Below are positions 32,470-40,597 of a stretch of DNA of 47,077 bases, piece after piece (positions within the stretch are counted from its first letter, which is position 1; every line of letters starts with the position of its first letter). The stretch covers positions 1-47,077 of the forward strand of contig JALQYQ010000014.1 in NCBI GenBank assembly GCA_023262855.1, in the 5' to 3' direction. A model generated the notes under the pieces. It was not told where the DNA came from. It made no database searches and was given only the letters and a program-made list of their open reading frames with translations. The stretch comes from Crocinitomicaceae bacterium (lineage in GTDB: Bacteria > Bacteroidota > Bacteroidia > Flavobacteriales_D > Crocinitomicaceae). The translations under genes and the position numbers were made by a program.

Positions 32470-33846
32470 ATGTTTCGCTTGCTGTTTATTTTCTTGATTT
32501 TACCTTGTGTGCTTTTTTCTCAATCGCAAAAGAATGTGACCTATTTAGACAATTGGCACGAAGACACATTGGCGACCAATTCGAGTAAAGTTCGCTACAG
32601 CGGTTGTTGGGGATTTGAACGAAACAATGAGGAATATGCAATCATTGGTTCAACAGAAGGGACACATTTTTTTCATGTTAAAAACAACAAGCTTAATCAA
32701 ATTGGGTTTGTTGAAGGGAAATATAATTCTGCCCAAGTAATTCATCGTGAATTTAAGACTTATGGAAATTATGCCTATTCCATTTGTGATGAAGGAACGA
32801 GTAGTTTACAAATCATTGATTTATCGTATTTACCAGATTCAGTTGTAAAAGTTGCTGACCTTCAAAATAACTTGTTTGGAAAAACACACAACATTTTCAT
32901 CGATACTACGAATGCACTTTTGTACGCTTGTTTAGTTACTCCAATTATTGGCGGAATTCCAACGACCATTATTCCTTTACGCGTATTTAGTTTGGCAGAT
33001 CCATTGAATCCAACCTTACTTTGGGAAGGTCCTGATGACATTCCAGTTGTGCACGACATTTATGTACGTGATAATATTGCTTTTTTAAATTGTGGTGAAT
33101 ACGGATTGCGTGTGTATGATTTTACAAATCCAGTAGCTCCTATTTACAAAAGCAATTTAACGTTTTATCAAGATCAAGGATACAATCACCAAGGTTGGTT
33201 GAGTCCAAATGGGAAAACATACATTTTTGCTGACGAAACAAGTGGTAAACGCGTAAAAAAATGTTCCGTTTCGTCTAATTACACAGTCCAAGTGAATCAA
33301 TTGTTTGGTGTCAACAGTGAAAATGGAAGTATCTCACACAACATCATGTGTACAGACGAATTCGCTTTTATCGCCTATTACAATGAAGGATTGCGCATTT
33401 TTGACATTCGATCGAACCCAAAAGAAATTGCCCATTACGATACTTATCCAGACGATTCTCCATTTAAAATGAATGGAGCTTGGGGCGTTTATTCCAATTA
33501 CACTTCCGGAAATATCATTATCTCAGATCGACAATATGGTTTGTTTCTGTTTAACTTCAACAAGGAGACATTTTTGGCAGCAACCAACGAAGACTTTTCT
33601 GTTTATCCCAATCCAACCAATGAAGAAAGCACTTTCACGATTCGTTCTGAAAATGATGAAATAAGTGATTTTAAAATTGAAATCTATGACGGATTTGGTC
33701 GAAAGGTGAATTACGGAGAAAGTGGTTTGAATAGTTTCGTAGTGATGGAATCTCCTTCTGCCAATGGTCTTTACTATGCAAAGATTGAGTATGCAAATTA
33801 TTTAGGTGAATCCTTAATTGTTACAAAGAAAATTAGCGTTCTGTAG
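32470..33846 (+). CDS. T9SS-sorted choice-of-anchor B (LVIVD-repeat) protein
   Basis: A 458-residue exported protein: signal peptide (1-18), a propeller of LVIVD-like repeats (about 20-375; YAYSICDEGTSSLQIIDLS, NIAFLNCGEYGLRVYDFTNP, AFIAYYNEGLRIFDIRSNP), and a C-terminal sorting domain (about 378-458; VYPNPTNEESTFTI...IYDGFGRKV...NGLYYAKI). Choice-of-anchor B proteins carry different surface anchors; here the T9SS type. Function probably binding; unknown. Its 3' end overlaps recX on the other strand by 14 bp. Confidence 0.88.
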   Translation: MFRLLFIFLILPCVLFSQSQKNVTYLDNWHEDTLATNSSKVRYSGCWGFERNNEEYAIIGSTEGTHFFHVKNNKLNQIGFVEGKYNSAQVIHREFKTYGNYAYSICDEGTSSLQIIDLSYLPDSVVKVADLQNNLFGKTHNIFIDTTNALLYACLVTPIIGGIPTTIIPLRVFSLADPLNPTLLWEGPDDIPVVHDIYVRDNIAFLNCGEYGLRVYDFTNPVAPIYKSNLTFYQDQGYNHQGWLSPNGKTYIFADETSGKRVKKCSVSSNYTVQVNQLFGVNSENGSISHNIMCTDEFAFIAYYNEGLRIFDIRSNPKEIAHYDTYPDDSPFKMNGAWGVYSNYTSGNIIISDRQYGLFLFNFNKETFLAATNEDFSVYPNPTNEESTFTIRSENDEISDFKIEIYDGFGRKVNYGESGLNSFVVMESPSANGLYYAKIEYANYLGESLIVTKKISVL

Positions 33847-34318
33847 CCATTACCTGGTTCACAGCATCTTGAATTAAATCTCCTTCATAGCCTTTGCCTT
33901 GCAGGAAACGTGTCAGTTTAGCTCGTTTTTGCCAATGATCTTTTTCACGATCCAAATCAATAAATTTTCGTTCAGCTAAATGTATCAAGGCATCCCAATA
34001 ATCATCTAAATCAATTTCTTTGAGTGCTTTTTGAATGGAATAGGATGAAATGTGTTTTTGTGCTAAATGACTTTTGATTTTTATTCGTCCCCAACGCTTG
34101 ATTCGGAATTTACCCGAAACAAAGGCAGAAGCAAAGCGTTCTTCATCCAAAAATCGATTGGAAATTAAATCCGCAATCAGCTGAGCCCGCTCCTCTTCAC
34201 CAAATCCCCACGAAATAAGTTTGTTATTGATTTCGAACTGACAACGTTCTTGATAAGCACAAAGCGCTTCAACTTTCGCTTTGGCCTCTAAAAAAGAGTA
34301 TTTGCACTCCGACTTCAT
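33833..34318 (-). CDS. recX: RecX-family regulator of RecA
   Basis: A 161-residue protein of three-helix repeats: LEAKAKVEALCAYQERCQFEI, DLISNRFLDEERFASAFVSGKFRIKRWGRIKIKSHL, ALIHLAERKFIDLDREKDHWQKRAKLTRFLQGKGYEGDLIQDAV. RecX binds RecA filaments and restrains recombination. The ATG at 34318 lies 2 bp after the RNase E/G stop; a longer frame begins with TTG at 34330. recA is not in the window. Convergent 3' overlap of 14 bp with the LVIVD gene. Confidence 0.92.
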   Translation of the reverse strand: MKSECKYSFLEAKAKVEALCAYQERCQFEINNKLISWGFGEEERAQLIADLISNRFLDEERFASAFVSGKFRIKRWGRIKIKSHLAQKHISSYSIQKALKEIDLDDYWDALIHLAERKFIDLDREKDHWQKRAKLTRFLQGKGYEGDLIQDAVNQVMATER

Positions 34319-34319
34319 G

Positions 34320-35867
34320 TCAGAGTGCAATTTCCTCGTTATTCTTATTTACAAATTTGTATTGCAATAGATTGTGTTCTGTGACACCTTGAACTGGAAT
34401 CCATTTTTTGTATTTGAAGAACCATTTCCATTGTCTTGAGATAAGACCTTTTTTGAAATACGCTTCCAAATATGGATGAACATGCAGGCTCACGTGTGCT
34501 TCTTTTCGATCAAACAACAAATAGTTCAAGTTTGATTCGATTTCTTCTGCATACAAAATACTTGCTTGAACTTCTCCTGTTCCGTTACAAGTTGGACACG
34601 TTTCAGATGTGTTAATATCCGTTTCTGGACGCACACGTTGACGTGTAATTTCAACTACACCAAATTTAGACGGAGGCAAAATATTGTGTTTCGCACGGTC
34701 AGACTGCATCACTTCCTTGATCTTTTCATACAAGGCCTTGTTGTTTTCTCTGTCGTGCATATCGATAAAATCGATACAAACAATTCCACCCATGTCACGC
34801 AATTGAAGCACGCGTGCAATTTCTTCTGCCGCTTCAATGTTTGTTGCTAATGCATTGCTTTCTTGTCCATCGGCACCTTTACGGTTACCGCTGTTCACAT
34901 CGATTACGTGCATTGCTTCGGTGTGTTCAATAATCAAGTAACCTCCACTAGGTAGAGGAACTTTCTTACCGAATAATGTTTTAATTTGTTTGCTGATGCC
35001 AAAGCGTTCGAAAATACTGATTTTGCTATCATACAATTTCAATATTTTTTCGCGTCCTGGAGCAATTCCAGCAATAAATTCTTTCATTTCAGCGAAAAGC
35101 GTTTCATCATTCACGTGGATATTTGAAAAATCCGCGTTCAATAAATCACGCAAAATAGACGATGTTTTATCAATCTCACCCAACACTCGACGAGGCGGTG
35201 TTGCAGTAACTAGATTGGAATACATCGTTTTCCACTTGTCAAGTAAATTCTTAAGGTCTTGATCAAGTTGTTCGATCTTTTTATTCTCGGCAACTGTACG
35301 GATAATCACACCAAAATTCTTTGGTTTGATTGATTCCATCAATTCTTTTAGGCGATCTCGTTCTTCTTGTTCCTTGATTTTCTGGGAAATAGAAATTTTA
35401 TCTGAGAATGGAACCAACACAAGGTAGCGTCCTGCTAATGTGATTTCAGCACACAAACGTGGACCTTTACTTGAAATTGGTTCTTTGGCAACCTGCACTA
35501 AAATGGGTTGAGATGACGAAATTATTTCATCAATCTTACCATCTTTTGGAATATCTTTTTCGCCTTTAAAATAAAGAAGATCGGCTACGTTTTGCTTACC
35601 GTGTAACGTATTTTTTGTAAACTTATTAAGCGAATTAAATTGAGGCCCTAGATCTAAATAATGCAAAAAAGCATCTTTTTCGTATCCAACATCAACAAAC
35701 GCTGCATTCAAACTAGGAACAACTTTACGCACTTTACCTAAGTAGATATCTCCTACTGCAAAGTCCGTACTTCCATGTTCTTGATGCAACTCAATAAGCT
35801 TCCCATCACGTAACAAAGCAAGCCAGATGCCACCTTGACGGACATCGACTACTAGTTCTAAACTCAC
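34320..35867 (-). CDS. rng: ribonuclease E/G
   Basis: A 515-residue endoribonuclease of the RNase G type. N-terminal S1-like domain (about 35-125: GDIYLGKVRKVVPSLNAAFVDVGYEKDAFLHY), catalytic Mg site (HVIDVNSGNRKG and CIDFIDM) and the zinc-link CPTCNGTG for dimerisation. It lacks the long C-terminal scaffold of E. coli RNase E. It processes rRNA and mRNA 5' ends. GTG start (VSLELVVDV); no better ATG nearby. recX follows immediately. Confidence 0.93.
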   Translation of the reverse strand: MSLELVVDVRQGGIWLALLRDGKLIELHQEHGSTDFAVGDIYLGKVRKVVPSLNAAFVDVGYEKDAFLHYLDLGPQFNSLNKFTKNTLHGKQNVADLLYFKGEKDIPKDGKIDEIISSSQPILVQVAKEPISSKGPRLCAEITLAGRYLVLVPFSDKISISQKIKEQEERDRLKELMESIKPKNFGVIIRTVAENKKIEQLDQDLKNLLDKWKTMYSNLVTATPPRRVLGEIDKTSSILRDLLNADFSNIHVNDETLFAEMKEFIAGIAPGREKILKLYDSKISIFERFGISKQIKTLFGKKVPLPSGGYLIIEHTEAMHVIDVNSGNRKGADGQESNALATNIEAAEEIARVLQLRDMGGIVCIDFIDMHDRENNKALYEKIKEVMQSDRAKHNILPPSKFGVVEITRQRVRPETDINTSETCPTCNGTGEVQASILYAEEIESNLNYLLFDRKEAHVSLHVHPYLEAYFKKGLISRQWKWFFKYKKWIPVQGVTEHNLLQYKFVNKNNEEIAL

Positions 35868-35894
35868 GAAAGCCTTATTTAAAAGTTAAAAAAC

Positions 35895-35928
35895 AGAAAA
35901 AACTTAGCAAGCCAAAACCTACTAAGTT
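35895..35928 (-). terminator. terminator after the COX24-type gene
   Basis: Arms AACTTAG (35901-35907) / CTAAGTT (35922-35928) extended by wobble pairs; the minus strand then has TTTTTT. Located 22 bp after the stop at 35951. Confidence 0.65.
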
Positions 35929-35950
35929 TATAATGTTATGTAACAAAATG

Positions 35951-36043
35951 TTACTTCTTTTTCTTATGACGATTTTTTCTTAGTCTTTTTTTACGCTTGT
36001 GCGTCGCCATTTTGTGTCTTTTTCTTTTTTTACCGCTTGGCAT
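35951..36043 (-). CDS. AURKAIP1/COX24-type mini ribosomal protein
   Basis: A 30-residue, extremely basic protein beginning MPSGKKRKRHKMATHKRKKR and ending LRKNRHKKKK. The K-M-x-x-H-K-R-K-K-R-x-R-K-N-R pattern is that of the AURKAIP1/COX24 domain, known from mitochondrial small-subunit protein mS38 and from tiny Bacteroidota proteins. It is therefore probably a ribosome-bound protein. Too short for ordinary ORF cut-offs. Lies between HU and RNase E/G with its own terminator; no clear -7 box upstream. Confidence 0.85.
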   Translation of the reverse strand: MPSGKKRKRHKMATHKRKKRLRKNRHKKKK

Positions 36044-36097
36044 AATAATTTATTTTAAGTTGTTAATTTCTATGTAATTGCGTCTCTTTTCTACTGG

Positions 36098-36129
36098 AAA
36101 AAAAACACTCCCGTCGTAAAACAGGAGTG
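36098..36129 (-). terminator. terminator of the HU gene
   Basis: Arms CACTCC (36106-36111) / GGAGTG (36124-36129), 12-nt loop; the minus strand continues with eight T. It lies 52 bp past the HU stop. Confidence 0.75.
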
Positions 36130-36180
36130 CGAAGATAATAATTTCAAATGAATTATTTACAATTCCTTGAAAAGTAGTAA

Positions 36181-36471
36181 TTATTTTACGCTTACTTTGT
36201 TTTTCACCTCATCAACAAACGTTTTCGCTGGTTTGAATGATGGAATGTTGTGAGCAGGAATAATAATAGTAGTGTTTTTAGAAATGTTTCGACCTGTTTT
36301 CTCAGCTCTTTCTTTAACAACGAAGCTTCCAAATCCTCTTAAATAAACGTTGTTTCCGTTTGCCAATGAAGATTTAATTGATGTCATGAACGCCTCTACT
36401 GCTTTTAGAGCCTCAACTCTCTCCAACCCTGTTTCTTCTGCGATGTCAGCTACGATGTCTGCTTTTGTCAT
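36181..36471 (-). CDS. HU/IHF-family DNA-binding protein
   Basis: A 96-residue histone-like protein: MTKADIVADIAEETGLERVEALKAVEAF helices, saddle GNNVYLRGFGSFVVKERAEKTGRNISKNTTIIIPAHNIPSFKPAKTF with the DNA-bending arm and its Pro tip. It bends and compacts DNA as a dimer. Promoter box TACTTTTG at 36513-36520. HU rather than IHF cannot be settled from one sequence. Confidence 0.94.
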   Translation of the reverse strand: MTKADIVADIAEETGLERVEALKAVEAFMTSIKSSLANGNNVYLRGFGSFVVKERAEKTGRNISKNTTIIIPAHNIPSFKPAKTFVDEVKNKVSVK

Positions 36472-36512
36472 TTTATTTGTTTTTATTATTCAACTTTGTG
36501 ATTTTCAAGGTG

Positions 36513-36520
36513 CAAAAGTA
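36513..36520 (-). promoter_or_regulatory. -7 box TACTTTTG for HU
   Basis: Exact TAnnTTTG match on the minus strand, 41 bp upstream of the HU ATG, back to back with the mutY box. Confidence 0.6.
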
Positions 36521-36536
36521 GTTCACTAAAAGATTA

Positions 36537-36544
36537 TATTTTTG
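36537..36544 (+). promoter_or_regulatory. -7 box TATTTTTG for the mutY operon
   Basis: Exact TAnnTTTG match, 33 bp before the mutY ATG, in the 106-bp divergent spacer with HU. Confidence 0.5.
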
Positions 36545-36577
36545 CTTTCTGAAAAAAAAAAATAAAATTTTCCCTCA

Positions 36578-37594
36578 ATGGCTGATTTTCACCTATTAAT
36601 TACGGATTGGTATAGACAAAATAAACGAGCACTGCCGTGGCGTTCGACAAAAGACCCCTATTCAATTTGGTTATCTGAAATAATCCTGCAACAAACGCGT
36701 GTTGACCAAGGAACAGCCTATTATTTGAAATTTGTGACAAAATATCCGACCGTTCGTGATTTAGCTGCAGCTGAAGAACAAGAAGTTTTAAACTTATGGC
36801 AAGGACTTGGATATTATAGTCGCGCGCGAAATTTGCACGCAACAGCAAAATTCATAACCAATGAGTTAAATGGTGAATTTCCACCCAACTTTAATGGATT
36901 AAAACAATTAAAAGGCGTTGGTGATTACACCGCTGCCGCTATCGCTTCTTTCGCCTACAAAGAACCAGTAGCAGTTGTTGATGGAAATGTTTACCGTGTA
37001 CTAAGTCGCATTTTTGATTTAGAAACGCCAATCGACTCAACTCTGGGAAAACGTCAATTTGCTGAGTTGGCCCAAGAATTAATTTCCACAAAGGATCCCG
37101 ATACTCACAATCAGGCAATCATGGAATTTGGCGCTCTACAATGCACGCCATCAAACCCATCATGTGAAGTTTGTCCATTGATTGGCATGTGCAGTTCATT
37201 TAAAAATGGGACAATAAACCTTCGTCCAGTAAAAAGTAAAAAAACAAAAGTGCGTGACCGCTTTTTCCACTACTTAGTATTCGAAGATGAACAATACGTT
37301 TACATCCAGCAACGAAAAGAAAAGGATATTTGGCAAAACATGTATGAATTCCCTTTGATTGAAACATCCGAAAAAAAGACTTTAATCAACTTTGAGCCAT
37401 ACACAGATATTCCACCAATAAAAATTTCAGAGGAAATAACTCACATTTTATCACATCAACGCATTCATACTTTGTTCTATCATTTTCCTTCCACCGAGCT
37501 GAAAAACAAAAATGAGCTCATGGAAATTACAAAAGAAGATTTTGTAGATTATCCTATTCCACGCGTAATCGATCGCTACCTTGAATCGCTTTAA
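36578..37594 (+). CDS. mutY: A/G-specific adenine glycosylase
   Basis: A 338-residue base-excision repair enzyme that removes adenine opposite 8-oxoguanine. Catalytic Glu34 (SEIILQQTRV) and Asp135 (VVDGNVYRVLSR), helix-hairpin-helix LKGVGDYTAAAIASFA, [4Fe-4S] cysteines C189-x6-C196-x2-C199-x5-C205, and a C-terminal NUDIX-like 8-oxoG recognition domain (about 225-338). Full length. First of the mutY-ssb-gldE-gldD-folK set. Confidence 0.96.
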   Translation: MADFHLLITDWYRQNKRALPWRSTKDPYSIWLSEIILQQTRVDQGTAYYLKFVTKYPTVRDLAAAEEQEVLNLWQGLGYYSRARNLHATAKFITNELNGEFPPNFNGLKQLKGVGDYTAAAIASFAYKEPVAVVDGNVYRVLSRIFDLETPIDSTLGKRQFAELAQELISTKDPDTHNQAIMEFGALQCTPSNPSCEVCPLIGMCSSFKNGTINLRPVKSKKTKVRDRFFHYLVFEDEQYVYIQQRKEKDIWQNMYEFPLIETSEKKTLINFEPYTDIPPIKISEEITHILSHQRIHTLFYHFPSTELKNKNELMEITKEDFVDYPIPRVIDRYLESL

Positions 37595-37630
37595 GGTGTT
37601 TAAAAAATTTTATAAACGCTGAATTACTCT

Positions 37631-37638
37631 TATATTTG
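37631..37638 (+). promoter_or_regulatory. -7 box TATATTTG for ssb
   Basis: Exact TAnnTTTG match, 17 bp before the ssb ATG, giving ssb-gldE-gldD-folK a promoter of their own. Confidence 0.6.
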
Positions 37639-37655
37639 TTTCAAAACAATCAATC

Positions 37656-38108
37656 ATGGCTGGAAGTGTCAACAAAGTTATTCTAATAGGAAATTTAGGT
37701 AAAGATCCTGAAGTTCGTCACCTTGAAAACGGTGCTGTTGTGGCTAATTTTTCAATTGCAACGTCTGAAGTTTATACGGATCGTGCAACTGGTGAACGCA
37801 AAGAAAACACGGATTGGCATGACATCGTTGTTTGGCGTGGACTTGCTGAAATTACAGAGAAATATCTAAAAAAAGGATATAAAGTTTACGTTGAAGGAAA
37901 ACTGAAAAAACGTTCTTGGCAGGACAAAGAAGGGAATACACGTTACACTACTGAAGTTTTAGCTGATGAAATGACAATCTTGTCAAGACCAGAAGGTGCT
38001 GAACGAACAAATGAAGCACAAGCACCTTATTCACCAACCGGAACACCAACGCCACCGTCAAAAATTGATGAATTACTGCGTGAAGACGATAGCGATTTAC
38101 CGTTCTAA
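37656..38108 (+). CDS. ssb: single-stranded DNA-binding protein
   Basis: A 150-residue SSB: N-terminal OB-fold (NKVILIGNLGKDPEVRHLENGAVVANFSIATSE...TDWHDIVVWRGLAEITEKYLKKGYKVYVEGKLKKRSW), a short Pro/Thr linker, and the conserved acidic tip EDDSDLPF that docks partner proteins. Forms tetramers on ssDNA in replication and repair. gldE begins 3 bp after the stop. Confidence 0.96.
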   Translation: MAGSVNKVILIGNLGKDPEVRHLENGAVVANFSIATSEVYTDRATGERKENTDWHDIVVWRGLAEITEKYLKKGYKVYVEGKLKKRSWQDKEGNTRYTTEVLADEMTILSRPEGAERTNEAQAPYSPTGTPTPPSKIDELLREDDSDLPF

Positions 38109-38111
38109 GGA

Positions 38112-39452
38112 ATGACTGCAAGCATTTTTCCATCATTTATTTTACCACTCACAAACGTGGCTCAAGTACAAACTGAATTGGCAGTTCCAGTATTAAGCTT
38201 CATTACTTTAGCTATTTTACTCGTACTTTCTGCTTTTACATCAGGATCTGAAGCTGCATTCTTTTCTTTGGGCCCGAAAGATAAAGAGCAATTAAAAAAC
38301 GACGAAAGTAAATCATCAGAATTGGTCTTGAGACTTTTGGAAAATCCTAAAGAATTGCTGGCTACACTTTTGATCACAAATAATTTTGTCAATGTTGGAA
38401 TAGTTATTCTTTCTAGTTCACTTTTAAATCATTATTTCGGTCCAACAAAAGGAACTGATACCCTTTTATTTCTCTTAGAAATTGTCGGTATAACATTCAC
38501 ACTTCTCCTTTTAGGTGAAGTAATTCCAAAAATCTACTCCACAAAAAATTCGTTGCGCATTGCCCGAACAATGGCATTTCCGATCAATACAATAAAAAAT
38601 ATTCCACCGCTTTCTTGGCTTAAAACTTTCTTAGTCAATGGAACAAATTTCATTCAAAAGAAAGCTAAAAGACGAGGAATCAAAATAACGAGTGACGAAC
38701 TTGAACAAGCGTTAGCCTTGACAAAAGAAGATTCAACGTCCGATGAAGAACATAAGATTTTAGAAGGAATTGTGAAATTTGGAAACACCGATGCGCGCCA
38801 AATCATGAAATCCCGTTTGGAAATGACTGTTTTGTCGTCTGAACTGAATTTTCACCATGTGTTGGAAATTATCTTATCAGCCGGTTATTCGCGTATGCCT
38901 GTTTACCAAACGGAATTAGACAATGTAATTGGAATTTTATACATCAAGGATTTACTACCACATCTTTCAAAGGAAGAACATTTTGAATGGATAAAATTGA
39001 TTCGCAAACCGCTTTTTACTCCTGAAAACAAGAAAATTGACGATTTGCTTAAAGAATTCCAAGAAAAAAAGATGCACATGGCAATCATTGTGGATGAATA
39101 CGGTGGTGCATCTGGATTGATTACTTTAGAAGATATTTTGGAAGAAATCGTGGGCGACATCACAGATGAATTCGATAGCGAAGAAATTGTTTACACCAAA
39201 ATAGATGATTCAACCTACTTATTCGAGGGAAAAACGACCTTAGTTGACATGTACAAAATCTTGAATATTGACGGTAAGGAATTTGAATTAAACAAAGGTG
39301 ATTCTGAAACGATTGGAGGATTTATCGTTGAACATGCAGGAAGAATCCTAAAAAACAATGAGTACGTTTTATTTGATAATATTAAATTTATCGTTGAATC
39401 CTCTGATAAACGCAGGGTTAAAATGGTAAAAACAGTTCTTAAAGAGATTTAA
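38112..39452 (+). CDS. gldE: gliding motility protein GldE (CorC/HlyC-like)
   Basis: A 446-residue inner-membrane protein: DUF21 transmembrane domain (four hydrophobic segments, about 25-185, with FTSGSEAAFFSL and LGEVIPK), a CBS pair (about 215-335, ending HMAIIVDEYGGASGLITLEDILEEIVGDITDEFD) and a CorC_HlyC C-terminal domain (about 350-440). The family is shared with Mg/Co transporter-associated proteins; the position between ssb and gldD identifies it as GldE, needed with GldD for gliding and T9SS function in Flavobacterium. Confidence 0.93.
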   Translation: MTASIFPSFILPLTNVAQVQTELAVPVLSFITLAILLVLSAFTSGSEAAFFSLGPKDKEQLKNDESKSSELVLRLLENPKELLATLLITNNFVNVGIVILSSSLLNHYFGPTKGTDTLLFLLEIVGITFTLLLLGEVIPKIYSTKNSLRIARTMAFPINTIKNIPPLSWLKTFLVNGTNFIQKKAKRRGIKITSDELEQALALTKEDSTSDEEHKILEGIVKFGNTDARQIMKSRLEMTVLSSELNFHHVLEIILSAGYSRMPVYQTELDNVIGILYIKDLLPHLSKEEHFEWIKLIRKPLFTPENKKIDDLLKEFQEKKMHMAIIVDEYGGASGLITLEDILEEIVGDITDEFDSEEIVYTKIDDSTYLFEGKTTLVDMYKILNIDGKEFELNKGDSETIGGFIVEHAGRILKNNEYVLFDNIKFIVESSDKRRVKMVKTVLKEI

Positions 39453-39454
39453 AC

Positions 39455-40030
39455 ATGAAGCAATTTTCACTTTTCATTCTATTACTAATTATCATTTCAT
39501 CGTGTGGTGATTCAGAAATTTTAATTCCTAAACCACCAACCTACTTGCGTTTGGATTTACCTGAACACACTTACAAAAAGTACAAAAGCGCATGCGGTTA
39601 TAACTTTGATGCAGCGAGTATTTTTAAAATCAAAGAAGTCGTTGACTCAAATGGAAACGTTATGTGTCATAGAGATATTGAATTGGGTGAGTTGAATGGT
39701 ATAATTCACTTTTCCTACATCGACATGAAAGAGCCTTTATCGGCGTATGTCAATTTTGCGAATGATAAAGTTGATGAACACAAATTAAAAGCTACAGCAA
39801 TTGAAGACCTTGCTATTTTGCATCCAGAAAACAAGGTTTACGGAACGTTTTTCGAATTACAAGGCGATGTTGCTTCACCATTTCAATTTTATTTAACGGA
39901 TTCCACATCTCATTTTGTAAGCGGTGTTGTTTATTTTAATTCAACTCCTAATTATGACTCATTGAAGCCAACTCTTGATTATCTAAAAGTTGATTTACTT
40001 CAAATGGTGAATACGTTTAAGTGGAAATGA
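39455..40030 (+). CDS. gldD: gliding motility lipoprotein GldD
   Basis: A 191-residue lipoprotein with lipobox IIISSC (Cys17). Family blocks: PKPPTYLRLDLPEHTYK, C-G-Y-x-F, FSYIDMKEPLSAYVNFANDKVDEHKLKATAI, and SHFVSGVVYFNSTPNYDSLKPTLDYLKVDLLQMVNTFKWK. GldD is required for gliding and protein secretion in Flavobacteriia. Begins 2 bp after gldE and overlaps folK by 4 bp. Confidence 0.93.
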   Translation: MKQFSLFILLLIIISSCGDSEILIPKPPTYLRLDLPEHTYKKYKSACGYNFDAASIFKIKEVVDSNGNVMCHRDIELGELNGIIHFSYIDMKEPLSAYVNFANDKVDEHKLKATAIEDLAILHPENKVYGTFFELQGDVASPFQFYLTDSTSHFVSGVVYFNSTPNYDSLKPTLDYLKVDLLQMVNTFKWK

Positions 40031-40524
40031 ACTATTACCTGAGCATCGGAAGTAATCTAGGCGACCGACTAGAATTTTTACAATTTGCAGTTACTGAACT
40101 TTCTCAATTTTCAACCATTGAAAAGGCTTCCGCAATTTATGAAACAGAAGCAATCGGTTTTGAAACAGAAAACCTTTTTTTAAATGCTTGCCTTCATGTT
40201 AAAAGCTCAGTAAAGCCCGATGATCTGTTACGAAAAATTCATCACATCGAACAGAAAGCAGGAAGAATCCGCTACAATGATGGTCAATACCATTCTCGAC
40301 CATTAGATATTGACATAATATTCTGTGATGATTTAATCCTTTCAACTGAAAATCTGATACTTCCTCATCCAAAATTTAGCGATCGAAAATTCGTTCTGTT
40401 ACCGCTTACAGATTTATCCAAAAATTTAATCGATCCTCTTTCAAAAAAGTCAATCAATAACTTATTAGAAGACTGTTTAGACAATACAAAAGTCGAGCAA
40501 CGAGAATTGACGTTATTTATTTGA
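40027..40524 (+). CDS. folK: HPPK, folate biosynthesis
   Basis: A 165-residue 6-hydroxymethyl-7,8-dihydropterin pyrophosphokinase, giving the substrate for dihydropteroate synthase. Motifs: YLSIGSNLGDR, FLNACLHV, HHIEQKAGRIR and SRPLDIDIIFCDD (Mg/ATP site), LPHPKFSDRKFVLLPL. The ATG at 40027 overlaps the gldD stop (ATGA); a GTG two codons upstream is less likely. Last gene of the operon. Confidence 0.95.
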   Translation: MNYYLSIGSNLGDRLEFLQFAVTELSQFSTIEKASAIYETEAIGFETENLFLNACLHVKSSVKPDDLLRKIHHIEQKAGRIRYNDGQYHSRPLDIDIIFCDDLILSTENLILPHPKFSDRKFVLLPLTDLSKNLIDPLSKKSINNLLEDCLDNTKVEQRELTLFI

Positions 40525-40597
40525 CAATTAATCAACAATTTGTTTTTTAACACAAAATATTTGACTAATATTGTCCTGAAATTTGGTAAGAATTTAA

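Noticed and set aside
34318..34330. TTG start for recX
   Set aside because: Would overlap the RNase E/G gene; the ATG at 34318 follows its stop directly and gives the normal N-terminus.
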